A stretch of DNA of 45,493 nt from positions 1 to 45,493 of the forward strand of contig NZ_JAPNLK010000069.1 in assembly GCF_026627505.1 (NCBI RefSeq), read 5' to 3'. Under the pieces are notes generated by a model that was given only the letters and a program-made list of their open reading frames with translations, had not been told where the DNA came from and made no database searches. How positions within the stretch are numbered: the stretch's first letter is position 1; every line of letters starts with the position of its first letter. Position numbers and translations under genes: made by a program. The DNA comes from Streptomyces sp. H27-H5. GTDB lineage: Bacteria > Actinomycetota > Actinomycetes > Streptomycetales > Streptomycetaceae. This document shows positions 15,943-24,938 of this stretch, piece by piece.

Positions 15943-17895
15943 CTAGTCGCGGAACCCGAGTACGGTGGTGAACCCTTCCGAGCCGTCGACGAAACCGGTG
16001 CCGATCAGCGTGGTGGTGGGTTCCTTGCGCCCGAAGCCGTCGGAGTACCAGCCCAGCGGAGGGTCCGTCTCGCCGCGATGCGCCCGCCAGGACAGCTGCC
16101 CGGGCAGGTCGAGCACGGCGCGGCGGTCCTCGCCGTCCCGGGTCCAGGTGAGTTCCGCCCGGTTCCCCACCAGGTCCGCGGCGATCACCGGCCCGAGGTG
16201 GAACGCCAACCGCGCGGCCCGGCGCGGTCCGCGCACCTCGTCGATCACCCGCAGTTCCCGGGTCGCGGCGGTCAGCTCCACCCGGCGGCGGTGCACGGAG
16301 CCCTCGTAGCCGTCGTGCTCGGCGCACCAGCGGGCCGTCCCCCCGGCGGAAGTGTCGGACGTGTCCGCGACCAGGACGCGGCTGCGGGCGTGCCGGGTCC
16401 ACAGGAACGGGCCGCCGGAGACGGACTGGTCAGCGCCGTCCAACTCCAGTGTGTTGTGGGCGACGGTCGACCGGAAGTACCGCCGCCACTCGGGCTGACC
16501 GTGGTAGCAGAACGTCCCCGGGTCGGCGAGCACGTCGACCCCGTCGTGCCGGACCTCCACGGACAGCGCGTCCGCGTGGGCGTGCGCGGCGATGGACAGG
16601 AACCCGTGCGGACCACCGTCGCAGCGGCACCAGATCTCGCCCGGACCGCGCAGGATCGTCATCCCCGCGTCGGCGAAGTGGGCCGGCCTGCTCGCCGGGC
16701 GGGTCACGGCCGGCGCACCGGGCCGGACGAGCGCGGCCAGCAGCGGGGTGCGCACATCGGTGCCGGTCACCGTCGGCCACCAGGCGAGCCGCCCGAACAC
16801 GGCGTCCCCCGTGGCCAGCAGCGACGCCCACCGGTCGGTGCCCGCGCCGTCCACGACCAGACCGTGCCCGTCGTCCGCGTCTCCCTGGCGCGGTGGCCGA
16901 AGCCGGCCGTCGACGACGGCCGCGAGCGCGTCGGTCATCCGCAGCAGCACCAGCCGCGTCGTCGCGGGGACCGGCACGCCGCAGGCGTCCGCCTCGGCCA
17001 TCGCGGCCAGCCCCAGCTCCAGCACCAGGCCGTGGTACTCGGTGGCCGACTCGCGGTTGAGGCCGGAGCCGAAGGTGTTGGCCCGCAGATGCCGGTCCAA
17101 CGACCGCAACGCCTCGTCCCGCCAACGCGCCGAGGAGGGGAACCAGCCGAACGCGCAGGCCGCGGCGAACTGCCCGGCGGCCTCGGCGATGACGTGGTTG
17201 TTCGCCGAGGACCCCCGGCTGGGGAAGGCGGCCAACCAACGCTGGTGGTGCCAGATCTGGTCCAGTGCCACCGGGTTGCCCTCGAACAGCCCGGCCGCGC
17301 CCGGCCAGCCGTCGAGCAGCCGGCGCACCCACACCCAGGACAGCAGCCGGATCCCCAGCTCGATGCCGCTGATCCAATGCACCCCGCGCAGCGGCGTGTT
17401 GGCAGCCCACCACGCCCTCAGGTGCTCGGCCACCCGCTCGGCGTACCGCTCGTCCTCGGTGATCGCGTAGGCGGCGGCGAGCACGGTGAGGTACTGGTGC
17501 CGGGACAGTTCCCAGATCTGCTTGATGTCCCCGACCGCGTCCTCGTCCCGGTAGGGCACGTCGAAGGCGTAGTCCCACGGGGCCCGGCGTCCGGTCTTCG
17601 GGTCGAGGCACCAGTCGGGGTCGATCAGGTCGTCGCGTTCCACCCCGAAGTATTCGGCGTGCCCGGCCATCAGGCGGTCGGCGTCGGCGACGAGCCGCTT
17701 CGCGGCGTCCGCCGGCACCGCGTCGAACGTCCCGGCGGGCAGCGCCGCGGTGAACCGGGCGCCGGTCACGACCGGGCGGTCCGGCGGCGCGGACCGCCAC
17801 CGGCGCCTGCGCAGCGTGTCGCCCACCCGGTCGCCGACCTCGCGCGGTCCCATCCGCGACAGCCGGCGCAGGTACCAGCCCGCGCTCGTGGTCAT
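15943..17895 (-). CDS. Heparinase II/III family polysaccharide lyase-like protein
   Basis: This 650-residue protein has an all-alpha toroid N-terminal domain followed by a heparinase II/III-like beta-sandwich. NNHVIAEA (232-239), ESATEYHG (282-289, with the Tyr-His pair typical of these lyases) and HAHADAL (438-444, the conserved His cluster opening the C-terminal domain) are visible. Such enzymes cleave uronate-containing polysaccharides by beta-elimination. Homologues inside biosynthetic loci are thought to trim or edit the polymer. I see no clear signal peptide at the N-terminus (MTTSAGWYLRRLSRMGPREV), as is common for copies within exopolysaccharide operons, so its location is uncertain. 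The ATG at 17895 overlaps the stop of the fused oxidoreductase (ATGA), and its TAG lies in the ribosome-binding region of the next gene. Confidence 0.85.
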   Translation of the reverse strand: MTTSAGWYLRRLSRMGPREVGDRVGDTLRRRRWRSAPPDRPVVTGARFTAALPAGTFDAVPADAAKRLVADADRLMAGHAEYFGVERDDLIDPDWCLDPKTGRRAPWDYAFDVPYRDEDAVGDIKQIWELSRHQYLTVLAAAYAITEDERYAERVAEHLRAWWAANTPLRGVHWISGIELGIRLLSWVWVRRLLDGWPGAAGLFEGNPVALDQIWHHQRWLAAFPSRGSSANNHVIAEAAGQFAAACAFGWFPSSARWRDEALRSLDRHLRANTFGSGLNRESATEYHGLVLELGLAAMAEADACGVPVPATTRLVLLRMTDALAAVVDGRLRPPRQGDADDGHGLVVDGAGTDRWASLLATGDAVFGRLAWWPTVTGTDVRTPLLAALVRPGAPAVTRPASRPAHFADAGMTILRGPGEIWCRCDGGPHGFLSIAAHAHADALSVEVRHDGVDVLADPGTFCYHGQPEWRRYFRSTVAHNTLELDGADQSVSGGPFLWTRHARSRVLVADTSDTSAGGTARWCAEHDGYEGSVHRRRVELTAATRELRVIDEVRGPRRAARLAFHLGPVIAADLVGNRAELTWTRDGEDRRAVLDLPGQLSWRAHRGETDPPLGWYSDGFGRKEPTTTLIGTGFVDGSEGFTTVLGFRD

Positions 17896-20096
17896 CGCGC
17901 CCCCGTCAACGTGACCGGCGCCCCGCCGGCCAGGCCGGCCTGCACGGCGAGGGTGGCCGTCGTGGTGGCGACCAACGACTCCAGGGACACCGGCATCGGC
18001 CCGCCGGTCCGCACGGCCTTGACGAACGCGGCCAGTTCGGCGGACTGGCCCTTGTCCCGCGCCTTGGGCAGTCGCGAACTGACCCACCGCTTGGGTCCGC
18101 CCCTGCCGTCCGTGTACACCGACGCCCGCACGAAGTCGTCGAGCCGCAGGACCTTGCCGTCCGCGACGAGGTCCAGCGTCTCCTTGGGGAAGCCCGGCGA
18201 GCCGGTGGTGACGTAGCTGATGGAGGCGGTCGACCCGTCCGGGTAGCGCAGCACGACCTGGAGGTCCTCGTTGCCGGACGTGGCGACCGCGTACACCGAG
18301 ACCGGGTCGGCCCCCAGCAGCCAGCTCGCCGTGTCGATGAAGTGCCCGCCCTCGCCGACGAACCGCGTTCCCTCGGTGCCCTGTCGGAGGTACCAACTGC
18401 CGTGCTGCAACCGGCCGGCGTTGATCAGGTAGCGCAGGCTCGCCGGACCGGTCCGGGCACCGAACCGCTTCCCGGCCTCCCGCAGGAGCGGCGCGAACCG
18501 GCGGTTGAAGCCCACTTGCAGCCGGTCGTTTCCGGACTCCTCCACCGCCGCGAGCACACCGGCCAGCTCCTCCTCGGCGAGGGCCAGGGGTTTCTCCACG
18601 AACACCGCCTTGCCCGCCGACAGCGCCCTGCGGGTCAGCTCGGCGTGCGAGCTGTGGCGGGTGGCGACGACCACCGCGTCGACGGACCCGTCGCCGAGCA
18701 CGGCGTCGAGATCGGTGGTCGCCCGCGCGAAGCCGAACTTCCGCTGCGCGTTCGCCGCGGACAGCGCCGTCGTGGTGACGACCGTGGACAACTCGACGCC
18801 CTCGCGCCCTGCCAGGTGCGGCAGCAGCATCGACGTCGCGTAGTTCCCCGCGCCGACGAAGGCCATCCGCACCGGCGCCTTGACGGGACGGGCCGGGGTG
18901 GACGCCGCGCCGCCGCGTCGCACCGCGGGGACGGACACCGCCAGGGCCGGCGTCTCGCCCGCCTCCTCCTTCTGCTCGGGGTAGCGGAACAGCACGGCCA
19001 CGGCCTTCAGCTCACCGTCCTTCAGACGCCCGTACGTCTCGACGGCGTCGTCGAAGTCGGCGATGTGGGACACCAGGGGCTCCACGTCGACGCGGCCGCG
19101 GGCGAGGAGGTCGAGGAAGCACGCCAGGTTGCGGCGCTCGGTCCAGCGCACGTAGCCGATCGGGTAGTCCCGCCCTTCGAGCTCGTACGCCGGGTCGTAG
19201 CGCCCGGGGCCGTACGAGCGGGAGAACCGGACGTCGAGCTCCTTCTCGTAGTACGCGTTCCACGGCAGGTCCAGCCGGCACTTGCCGATGTCGACGACCC
19301 GGCCGCGGTCCCGGCAGAGCCGCGCGGCCAGCTCCACGGGCTGGTTGCTGCCGCCGCCGGCGGCCAGGTACACCTGGTCCACGCCGTGACCGCCGGTCAG
19401 CTCGGCGACGGCGGCTTCCACGGCCGCGGACGCGGGGTCACCGCACGCCGCGGCACCCAGGCGCTCGGCGAGCTCGCAACGCACCGGGTCCGGGTCGGCC
19501 CCGACGACGCGGACCCCCGAGGCGGCGAGGAGCTGCACCACCAGCTGCCCGATCAGCCCGAGGCCGATGACCAGCGCCACCTCGCCGAGCTGCGGCTCGC
19601 CCTGGCGCACGCCCTGCATCGCGATCGACCCGACGGTGCCGAAGGCCGCGTGGCGCGGCGCGAGGCCGTCCGGCACGGGGGTGTAGAGGTTCTTCGGCAC
19701 CCAGTTCAGCTCGGCGTGCAGCGCGTGCTCGTTGCCGGCGCAGGCCACGAGGTCGCCGACCTTCACGTCGTCGATCCCGGCGCCGACCTGCTCGACCACC
19801 CCGCACAGCGAGTACCCCAGCGGCGTGTAGGAGTCCAGCCGGCCCATCACCTTGCGGTAGGTGGCGGGCACCCCGTTCGTGGCCACGCTCTGCATGACCT
19901 TGGCCACCTGGTCCGGTCGGGACCGGGCCTTGCCCACCATCGACATGCCGGCCTCGGACACCTTCATCAGCTCGGTGCCGGTGGATATCAGCGAGTAGGC
20001 GGTCCTGACCAGCACCCCGTCCGGCTTGCACCCCGGCTCCGGCACGTCGAGCAGTGCCAGTTCGCCGCTCTTGTAGTTCTGCACAACCTGTTTCAC
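17892..20096 (-). CDS. Two-domain oxidoreductase: MDR-type dehydrogenase fused to Gfo/Idh/MocA
   Basis: This 734-residue fusion has residues 1-~370 forming a medium-chain dehydrogenase/reductase with the NAD(P) motif GLGLIG (178-183). It lacks the GHE zinc signature of classical alcohol dehydrogenases. After a Pro/Ala linker (~375-408), a Gfo/Idh/MocA domain begins with FVGAGNYA (413-420) and has EKPLAL (501-506), where the catalytic Lys lies. Such two-domain oxidoreductases recur beside heparinase II/III genes and asparagine synthases in exopolysaccharide loci. They presumably oxidise or reduce a sugar intermediate in two coupled steps; the substrate is unknown. The start is GTG 20096 with AGGAG 5 nt upstream, 16 bp after the asparagine synthase stop, so it can be independently initiated. 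Confidence 0.85.
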   Translation of the reverse strand: MKQVVQNYKSGELALLDVPEPGCKPDGVLVRTAYSLISTGTELMKVSEAGMSMVGKARSRPDQVAKVMQSVATNGVPATYRKVMGRLDSYTPLGYSLCGVVEQVGAGIDDVKVGDLVACAGNEHALHAELNWVPKNLYTPVPDGLAPRHAAFGTVGSIAMQGVRQGEPQLGEVALVIGLGLIGQLVVQLLAASGVRVVGADPDPVRCELAERLGAAACGDPASAAVEAAVAELTGGHGVDQVYLAAGGGSNQPVELAARLCRDRGRVVDIGKCRLDLPWNAYYEKELDVRFSRSYGPGRYDPAYELEGRDYPIGYVRWTERRNLACFLDLLARGRVDVEPLVSHIADFDDAVETYGRLKDGELKAVAVLFRYPEQKEEAGETPALAVSVPAVRRGGAASTPARPVKAPVRMAFVGAGNYATSMLLPHLAGREGVELSTVVTTTALSAANAQRKFGFARATTDLDAVLGDGSVDAVVVATRHSSHAELTRRALSAGKAVFVEKPLALAEEELAGVLAAVEESGNDRLQVGFNRRFAPLLREAGKRFGARTGPASLRYLINAGRLQHGSWYLRQGTEGTRFVGEGGHFIDTASWLLGADPVSVYAVATSGNEDLQVVLRYPDGSTASISYVTTGSPGFPKETLDLVADGKVLRLDDFVRASVYTDGRGGPKRWVSSRLPKARDKGQSAELAAFVKAVRTGGPMPVSLESLVATTTATLAVQAGLAGGAPVTLTGAR

Positions 20097-20112
20097 CGGA
20101 ACTCCTGTTGTT

Positions 20113-22047
20113 CTAAGCCGTCAAGTCAGGGCCCTGGCCGGAGCCAGAGGTCGCGCCGCGGTACCAGTACTCAAGGGTCAGCACGTGCCACAGATGCTTG
20201 GAGAAGTCCCGCTGCCCGGAGGCGTCCTCGGCGACCATGCGCGCCAGCGCGTCGCGGCGCAGGAACCCGGAATTGACGAGCACGCCGTCGTGCACCACCT
20301 CGCGTACCAGCGGTGCCAGGTCCCGGCTCATCCAGGCCCGCAGCGGGGCGCTGAACAGGCCCTTGGGCCGGTACACGATCTCCCGGGGCAGGATCGAACC
20401 GGCCGCCTCCTTCAGGACGGCCTTGCCCTGCCGTCCGACGATCTTGCGATCGCCGGGCACGGCGAACGCCGCCTTGACCACCTCGACGTCCACGTACGGC
20501 ACCCGCACCTCGGTCGACGCGGCCATGCTGGAGCGGTCCGTGTAAGCGAGGTTCAGGCCCGGCAGGAACATCCGGGCGTCGCCCAGGCACATGCGGTTCA
20601 CGAAGTCGTCGAGGTCGTTGTCCCGGTAGACGTCCGCGTGCTCGGTCAGTACGTCGTCGACCGTCCCGGCGAGGTCCGGATCGATCAGGGCGAGCAACTC
20701 GTCCCGGTCGTACATGGTGTAGCTCCGCCGGAACGCGGTCTCCTCCGGTAGATCGGCGAAGGAGAGGAAACGCTTCGCGAACCGCACCGACCGGTACCCC
20801 CGCCGGGCCGTGGCCACCGGCAGCCGGTCCACGGCACCGGACAGAGCGCGCCGCAGGGGCCGCGGGACGCGCTGGTAGCGCAGCGCGAGCAGGTTGGCCA
20901 GGTGCTTGCGGTAGCCGGCGAACAGCTCGTCGGCGCCCATCCCCGAGAGCATCACCTTGACCCCGGCCTCCCGGGCGGCCTGGCAGATCAGGAAGGTGTT
21001 GATCGCGGCGGGGTCGCCGATCGGCTCGTCCAGGTGATGGGTCATCCGCGGCAGCAGGTCGAGCACGTTCGGGGCGATCTCGATCTCGTGCAGGTCGACG
21101 CCGAACCGCTCGGCCACCCGCCGGGCGTAGCGGAGGTCGTCCGGCATCGCCTCGAACTTGGCGTCCTCGGCGCGGAACCCGATCGTGTAGGCGGAGATCC
21201 CGGGGCGGTCGCGGGCCGCCAGCGCGGTCAGGTAGCTGGAGTCGAGACCGCCGGAGAGGAAGGTCGCCACGGGTACGTCGGAGAGCAGGTGGCGGCGGGT
21301 CGACTCCTCGACGACGGCGGCGACGTCCGGGCGCTCGCCGCTCCGGGCCCGCTCCTGACCCTCGGCGGCGACGTCCCGGAGGTTCCAGTACCTGCCCCGC
21401 TCCACCCGGCCGTCGGGCCGGCAGCGGAGCCAGCTCCCCGGCGGCAGCTTCTCCGCCTCGCGCAACGCGCAGCGCGAGTCCGGCACCCAGTAGTACAGCA
21501 GCGAGGCCACCAGCGCCGCATGGTCCACCTGAAGGGACCCGCCGGTGGCGGCGGCGAGCGCCTTGAGTTCGGAGGCGAACACCAGACCCCCACCACGCTG
21601 GAGCAGGAACAACGGCTTGACGCCGAGCTGGTCGCGGGCGAGCACCAGGTCACCGGTTCGCTCGTCGAAGATCCCGAACGCGAACATGCCGCGCAGCCGC
21701 GGCAGGCAGTCCGTGCCCCAGCGCCGCCACGCCTCCAGCAGCACCTCGGTGTCGGACGTCCCCCGGAAGCGCACCCCGATGGCCGCCAGTTCGGCGCGCA
21801 GCTCGGGCGCGTTGTACAGCTCGCCGTTGTACGTCAGGACGAGTCCGCCCGAGACCATCGGCTGGGCGCCGGTCTCGGACAGGTCGATGATGGCGAGCCG
21901 ACGATGCCCGAGGTGCACTTCCCCGTCACCGGCGTGGTGGCTGTACCGGCCGGCCCCGTCCGGACCGCGGTGGGCGAGGGTGTCGGTGAGCCGGTCGGTC
22001 ACGACCTTCCCGTCCGGCCACCGGTACGTGCCTGCGATGCCACACAT
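20113..22047 (-). CDS. asnB: Asparagine synthase (glutamine-hydrolysing) family
   Basis: This is a 644-residue class-B asparagine synthetase-like protein. Met-Cys-Gly-Ile starts the glutaminase domain (Cys2 nucleophile), with HRGPDG at 26-31 and LTYNGELYN at 71-79 lining the glutamine pocket. The synthetase domain has the pyrophosphate loop SGGLDSS (265-271). Both active sites look intact. Within polysaccharide operons such proteins are thought to amidate a carboxylate on a sugar (for example a uronic acid) or its substituent, using glutamine and ATP. A GDP-mannose dehydrogenase-type enzyme in the same operon would supply the uronate. A housekeeping asparagine role is less likely given the location. 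The start ATG 22047 lies 3 bp after the upstream Wzz stop. Confidence 0.85.
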   Translation of the reverse strand: MCGIAGTYRWPDGKVVTDRLTDTLAHRGPDGAGRYSHHAGDGEVHLGHRRLAIIDLSETGAQPMVSGGLVLTYNGELYNAPELRAELAAIGVRFRGTSDTEVLLEAWRRWGTDCLPRLRGMFAFGIFDERTGDLVLARDQLGVKPLFLLQRGGGLVFASELKALAAATGGSLQVDHAALVASLLYYWVPDSRCALREAEKLPPGSWLRCRPDGRVERGRYWNLRDVAAEGQERARSGERPDVAAVVEESTRRHLLSDVPVATFLSGGLDSSYLTALAARDRPGISAYTIGFRAEDAKFEAMPDDLRYARRVAERFGVDLHEIEIAPNVLDLLPRMTHHLDEPIGDPAAINTFLICQAAREAGVKVMLSGMGADELFAGYRKHLANLLALRYQRVPRPLRRALSGAVDRLPVATARRGYRSVRFAKRFLSFADLPEETAFRRSYTMYDRDELLALIDPDLAGTVDDVLTEHADVYRDNDLDDFVNRMCLGDARMFLPGLNLAYTDRSSMAASTEVRVPYVDVEVVKAAFAVPGDRKIVGRQGKAVLKEAAGSILPREIVYRPKGLFSAPLRAWMSRDLAPLVREVVHDGVLVNSGFLRRDALARMVAEDASGQRDFSKHLWHVLTLEYWYRGATSGSGQGPDLTA

Positions 22048-22050
22048 GTC

Positions 22051-23574
22051 CTACCGCGCTTCCTGGTCGATGTCCGGGACTCGTGCCCATGACGGCCCCT
22101 CCGGCCGAGGCCGGTCCGTCCCGTTCCGGCGGGCCGTCGGCTCGTTGTGGCCGCGCAGCGCGGTGTGCGCCCCGTCCCACAGCGTGCCGTCGGTCCGATC
22201 ACGCGGATCGGGGTCGATCACCACCACGCCGATCACCGCGATGCCCAGGTCCGCGAGCTGCCGGGCCACGGTGTGCAGCCATGCGGCGCTGCCGTGCCCG
22301 GCCCGCACGACGAGCACCGTCCGCGTGCCGAGGTACTGGAGGTCGGTCCACGCCGCGCCGGGCGCCACCGAGCCGACGCCGAGCCGACGCTCCTGCCGGG
22401 ACGGGCTCGCGGCACTCTCGCCGTCGACCACGGTGGGGTCTCCCGGCTTCGGCTGGTGGTGGGCGAGCCGCCGGCCCGGCAGGCCGTCGACGATCACCAC
22501 CGGTCCCTCCTCCGCCAGTGCGGCGGCGAGGTCCAGGGCGATCACGCTCGTGGTGCGCGCACAGCCCAGATCCAGCAGCGACACCGGTTCCGCGGAGCCG
22601 CGCACGGTGCGGGCCAGGGTCGTGGTGAGCCGTGTCCGCGCAGCCCGGGACCGTCGGCCCTGCCACGGCCCGGCCGACCGTCGGTGCGTGCGACGCAGCT
22701 CCGCGACGACCGAGGCGCCGAGGTTCGCCGCGATCTCCCGGCGCAGCACGGGACGGTCCGCCACCACGGCGCCGACCGCGGCCACCGCGAGCCCGAGGAC
22801 GAGTCCGAGGACGAGCCCGACCCCCGCGTTGGTGACGGCGGTCCTGGGCAGGGAGTGCCGCACCGCGCGCGCGTCGTCCACGATCTGCGTGCCGGCGATG
22901 AGCCGGGGCGCGCCGATGCGCGCCTCCGCCGCCCGCCGGCCGAAGTCGGTGATCCGCGAACCGAGTTCGGCCCGGCGGGTGAAGAGGGACTCCATGTTCG
23001 CCGACGCCTTCGGCCCGCTCTGCGGCGACGAGTCCCCGATGGCCTTGTTGACCTGGGCGAGTTCGTCCTGCATGCGGTCACGCTGGTCCAGCAGGGTATT
23101 GGCCTCGGCGTCCGCGGCCTCCCGGATGCGCCGCACGTGGTCCGCGACGAACGCGTCGGCCAGCGCCTTCGCCCGGGCCGTCGCCTCCACGTCGCCGGCA
23201 CCCGTCACGGTGATCTGGAGCAGGTTGTTGGACAGGCCGACACCCCCGTAGTCCCGCATGAAGTCCTCCGGTTTCTCCGGGGATCCGAGGGCTTGCAGGG
23301 CCTTGCCGGCGATCCGCGTGGTGTGCAGCAGTCCGACGTCGGTGCGGATCAGCGTTCCGGGGTCGTTCGGCTGGTCCGCCTGGTGGGCCACCAGCACCGT
23401 GGTCACCGCGGTCCGCGGCGGGGGCATGAGGACCGCCACCGCCGCCCCGACGAGCAGCCCCAACAGCGCCATGCAGGACCAGAGGCGGCGGCGCCTGCGC
23501 ACCGCGACCACCAGTGCCTGGAGGTCCAGCAGGGGAGCGGCGGCCGACGGATGCGACGGCGCGGGCGTGCTCAC
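22051..23574 (-). CDS. Wzz/chain-length determinant protein with degenerate kinase-like domain (copy 1)
   Basis: This 507-residue membrane protein has a basic N-terminal segment (VRRRRRLW), a first membrane helix near 31-50, a periplasm-facing-type Wzz domain with coiled coil (~130-215) and a second helix near 247-272. The C-terminal region is organised like an actinobacterial polysaccharide co-polymerase/tyrosine-kinase ATPase. Where the Walker A loop should be there is DLGCARTTSV (335-344), with no lysine. A Walker A'-like VVIVDG (359-364) remains. The kinase is therefore probably inactive and the protein regulates chain length by scaffold function. The start GTG 23574 forms a GTGA overlap with the stop of copy 2, so the two are translated together. 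Confidence 0.8.
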   Translation of the reverse strand: MSTPAPSHPSAAAPLLDLQALVVAVRRRRRLWSCMALLGLLVGAAVAVLMPPPRTAVTTVLVAHQADQPNDPGTLIRTDVGLLHTTRIAGKALQALGSPEKPEDFMRDYGGVGLSNNLLQITVTGAGDVEATARAKALADAFVADHVRRIREAADAEANTLLDQRDRMQDELAQVNKAIGDSSPQSGPKASANMESLFTRRAELGSRITDFGRRAAEARIGAPRLIAGTQIVDDARAVRHSLPRTAVTNAGVGLVLGLVLGLAVAAVGAVVADRPVLRREIAANLGASVVAELRRTHRRSAGPWQGRRSRAARTRLTTTLARTVRGSAEPVSLLDLGCARTTSVIALDLAAALAEEGPVVIVDGLPGRRLAHHQPKPGDPTVVDGESAASPSRQERRLGVGSVAPGAAWTDLQYLGTRTVLVVRAGHGSAAWLHTVARQLADLGIAVIGVVVIDPDPRDRTDGTLWDGAHTALRGHNEPTARRNGTDRPRPEGPSWARVPDIDQEAR

Positions 23575-24938
23575 GCCGAACCTCCCGACGCGTCGACGCC
23601 CACCGCGGACGCCGGCGTGGTGTCCTGCGCGGGATCGCCGGCGGACTTCTCCGGACGGGCCCGGACCATGCCGGCGAGGACGACGCCGACGACCTCCTGC
23701 CGGGCATCCGCACACGCCCCGGCGATGTCGGCGAGTTCAGCCGCGGTCCAGTGGCCCGCGCTCAGCACGACCACGGCACCGGACTCGTCGTCACGCTCGG
23801 GCACCAGCGGCCGGGACACCGACACCTCCACCACCCGCAACGGCGGTTCGCCCTCGGCCTCGACGACGAGTTGCCCGGCCGCCCCGAGGGCGGTCTCGTC
23901 GCCTTCCGGAACGATGACCAACAGCGGCCGGGGGAGTGGCAGTCGCTCCCGCAGGCGGGCGCACACCCGCCGGTAGCGGACGCGCCGGCCGGCCTCGTCC
24001 CCGGAGGCCCGCGGGGCCGGTACGTCCCACCGGGCTTCGAGGCCGAGCAGCCGCCGGATCACGGCCCGCGGGCCACGGCCCTCCGACCGGTGCACGAGCC
24101 GATCGCCGGGTACGTCGACCGTACCCAGCAGCGTCGAGCCCAGCGCCGCGGCGATCTCCGCCTCGGTGCGCAGCCGGCGACTCATCCGTGCGGTGGCGAG
24201 ATGACCGATGACCGCGAGCAGGAAGAACAGCAGCGCCCCGCCGCCGACGAGCTGCACCCTCGTCGGCGGTGCCTCGCCGGTGGGCCGGGCCGACGGCCCC
24301 ATGACGACCATGGTGGCCTTGTCGGCGGCCGGGTCGGCCTGTTCCAGTTTCTTGACGGCCTCTTGCAGCGCGGTACGCAGTTTCGCGAGTTCGGTACGGG
24401 TCTGCACGCTCTCCACGGACTTCCCCGGATCGGCCGCGTCGGCGAGCTCGGTGATGCGGCGGCTGGTCTGCATCACCATCTGCCGCAGCGCCTCGGGCCG
24501 CGCCGCCGCCTCGGGATCGGCGCCGGCGCCCGCGATCCGTGCGGCGAACGTGACGAACTGCCGGGCCACCTCGTCGGAGAGCCGCTGTGCGCGCTCCGGG
24601 GTGTCCGAGGTGCCCGAGATCGTGATGATGTTCCCGTCGGCGGTGGTGGCGCTCACCCGGTCGCGCAGCTCGTTGCCGCTGACCTCGGTCCAGCCGAGGG
24701 TGGCGGCAGCGCGGTCGAGCACCACCGAACTGGTCGCGATCTCCGCCTGGGTCAGCAGCTCGCGCTCCTGCCACGCCCCCGGCAGCAGGACCGATGCCGA
24801 CGTCGTGTACTGCGGAGGGAACAGCAACGAGGTGCCGTAGCCGACGAGCGCACCCACCACGACGAGGAGGGTGAGGAGTCGCCGGCGGCGACGGATGATC
24901 CGCCCCATCGTGACCAGGCGTATCGTGTCATCACTCAA
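23571..24938 (-). CDS. Wzz/chain-length determinant protein with degenerate kinase-like domain (copy 2)
   Basis: This 455-residue protein has the same plan as its downstream neighbour. It has a basic stretch RRRRR, membrane helix 1 at about 21-40 followed by FPPQYTTSASVLLP, a long helical middle (about 115-200) and membrane helix 2 at about 230-250. The cytoplasmic domain has VIVPEGDETALGAA (341-354) in the place of a P-loop; again the Gly-Lys-Ser/Thr core is missing. The VVGVVLAG strand near the end is typical of the kinase-like fold. It probably controls polymerisation or export of the exopolysaccharide. The start is TTG 24938 with GGAGG 8 nt upstream, overlapping the preceding GT4 gene by 8 bp; ATG 24908 is a weaker alternative. 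Confidence 0.78.
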   Translation of the reverse strand: MSDDTIRLVTMGRIIRRRRRLLTLLVVVGALVGYGTSLLFPPQYTTSASVLLPGAWQERELLTQAEIATSSVVLDRAAATLGWTEVSGNELRDRVSATTADGNIITISGTSDTPERAQRLSDEVARQFVTFAARIAGAGADPEAAARPEALRQMVMQTSRRITELADAADPGKSVESVQTRTELAKLRTALQEAVKKLEQADPAADKATMVVMGPSARPTGEAPPTRVQLVGGGALLFFLLAVIGHLATARMSRRLRTEAEIAAALGSTLLGTVDVPGDRLVHRSEGRGPRAVIRRLLGLEARWDVPAPRASGDEAGRRVRYRRVCARLRERLPLPRPLLVIVPEGDETALGAAGQLVVEAEGEPPLRVVEVSVSRPLVPERDDESGAVVVLSAGHWTAAELADIAGACADARQEVVGVVLAGMVRARPEKSAGDPAQDTTPASAVGVDASGGSA

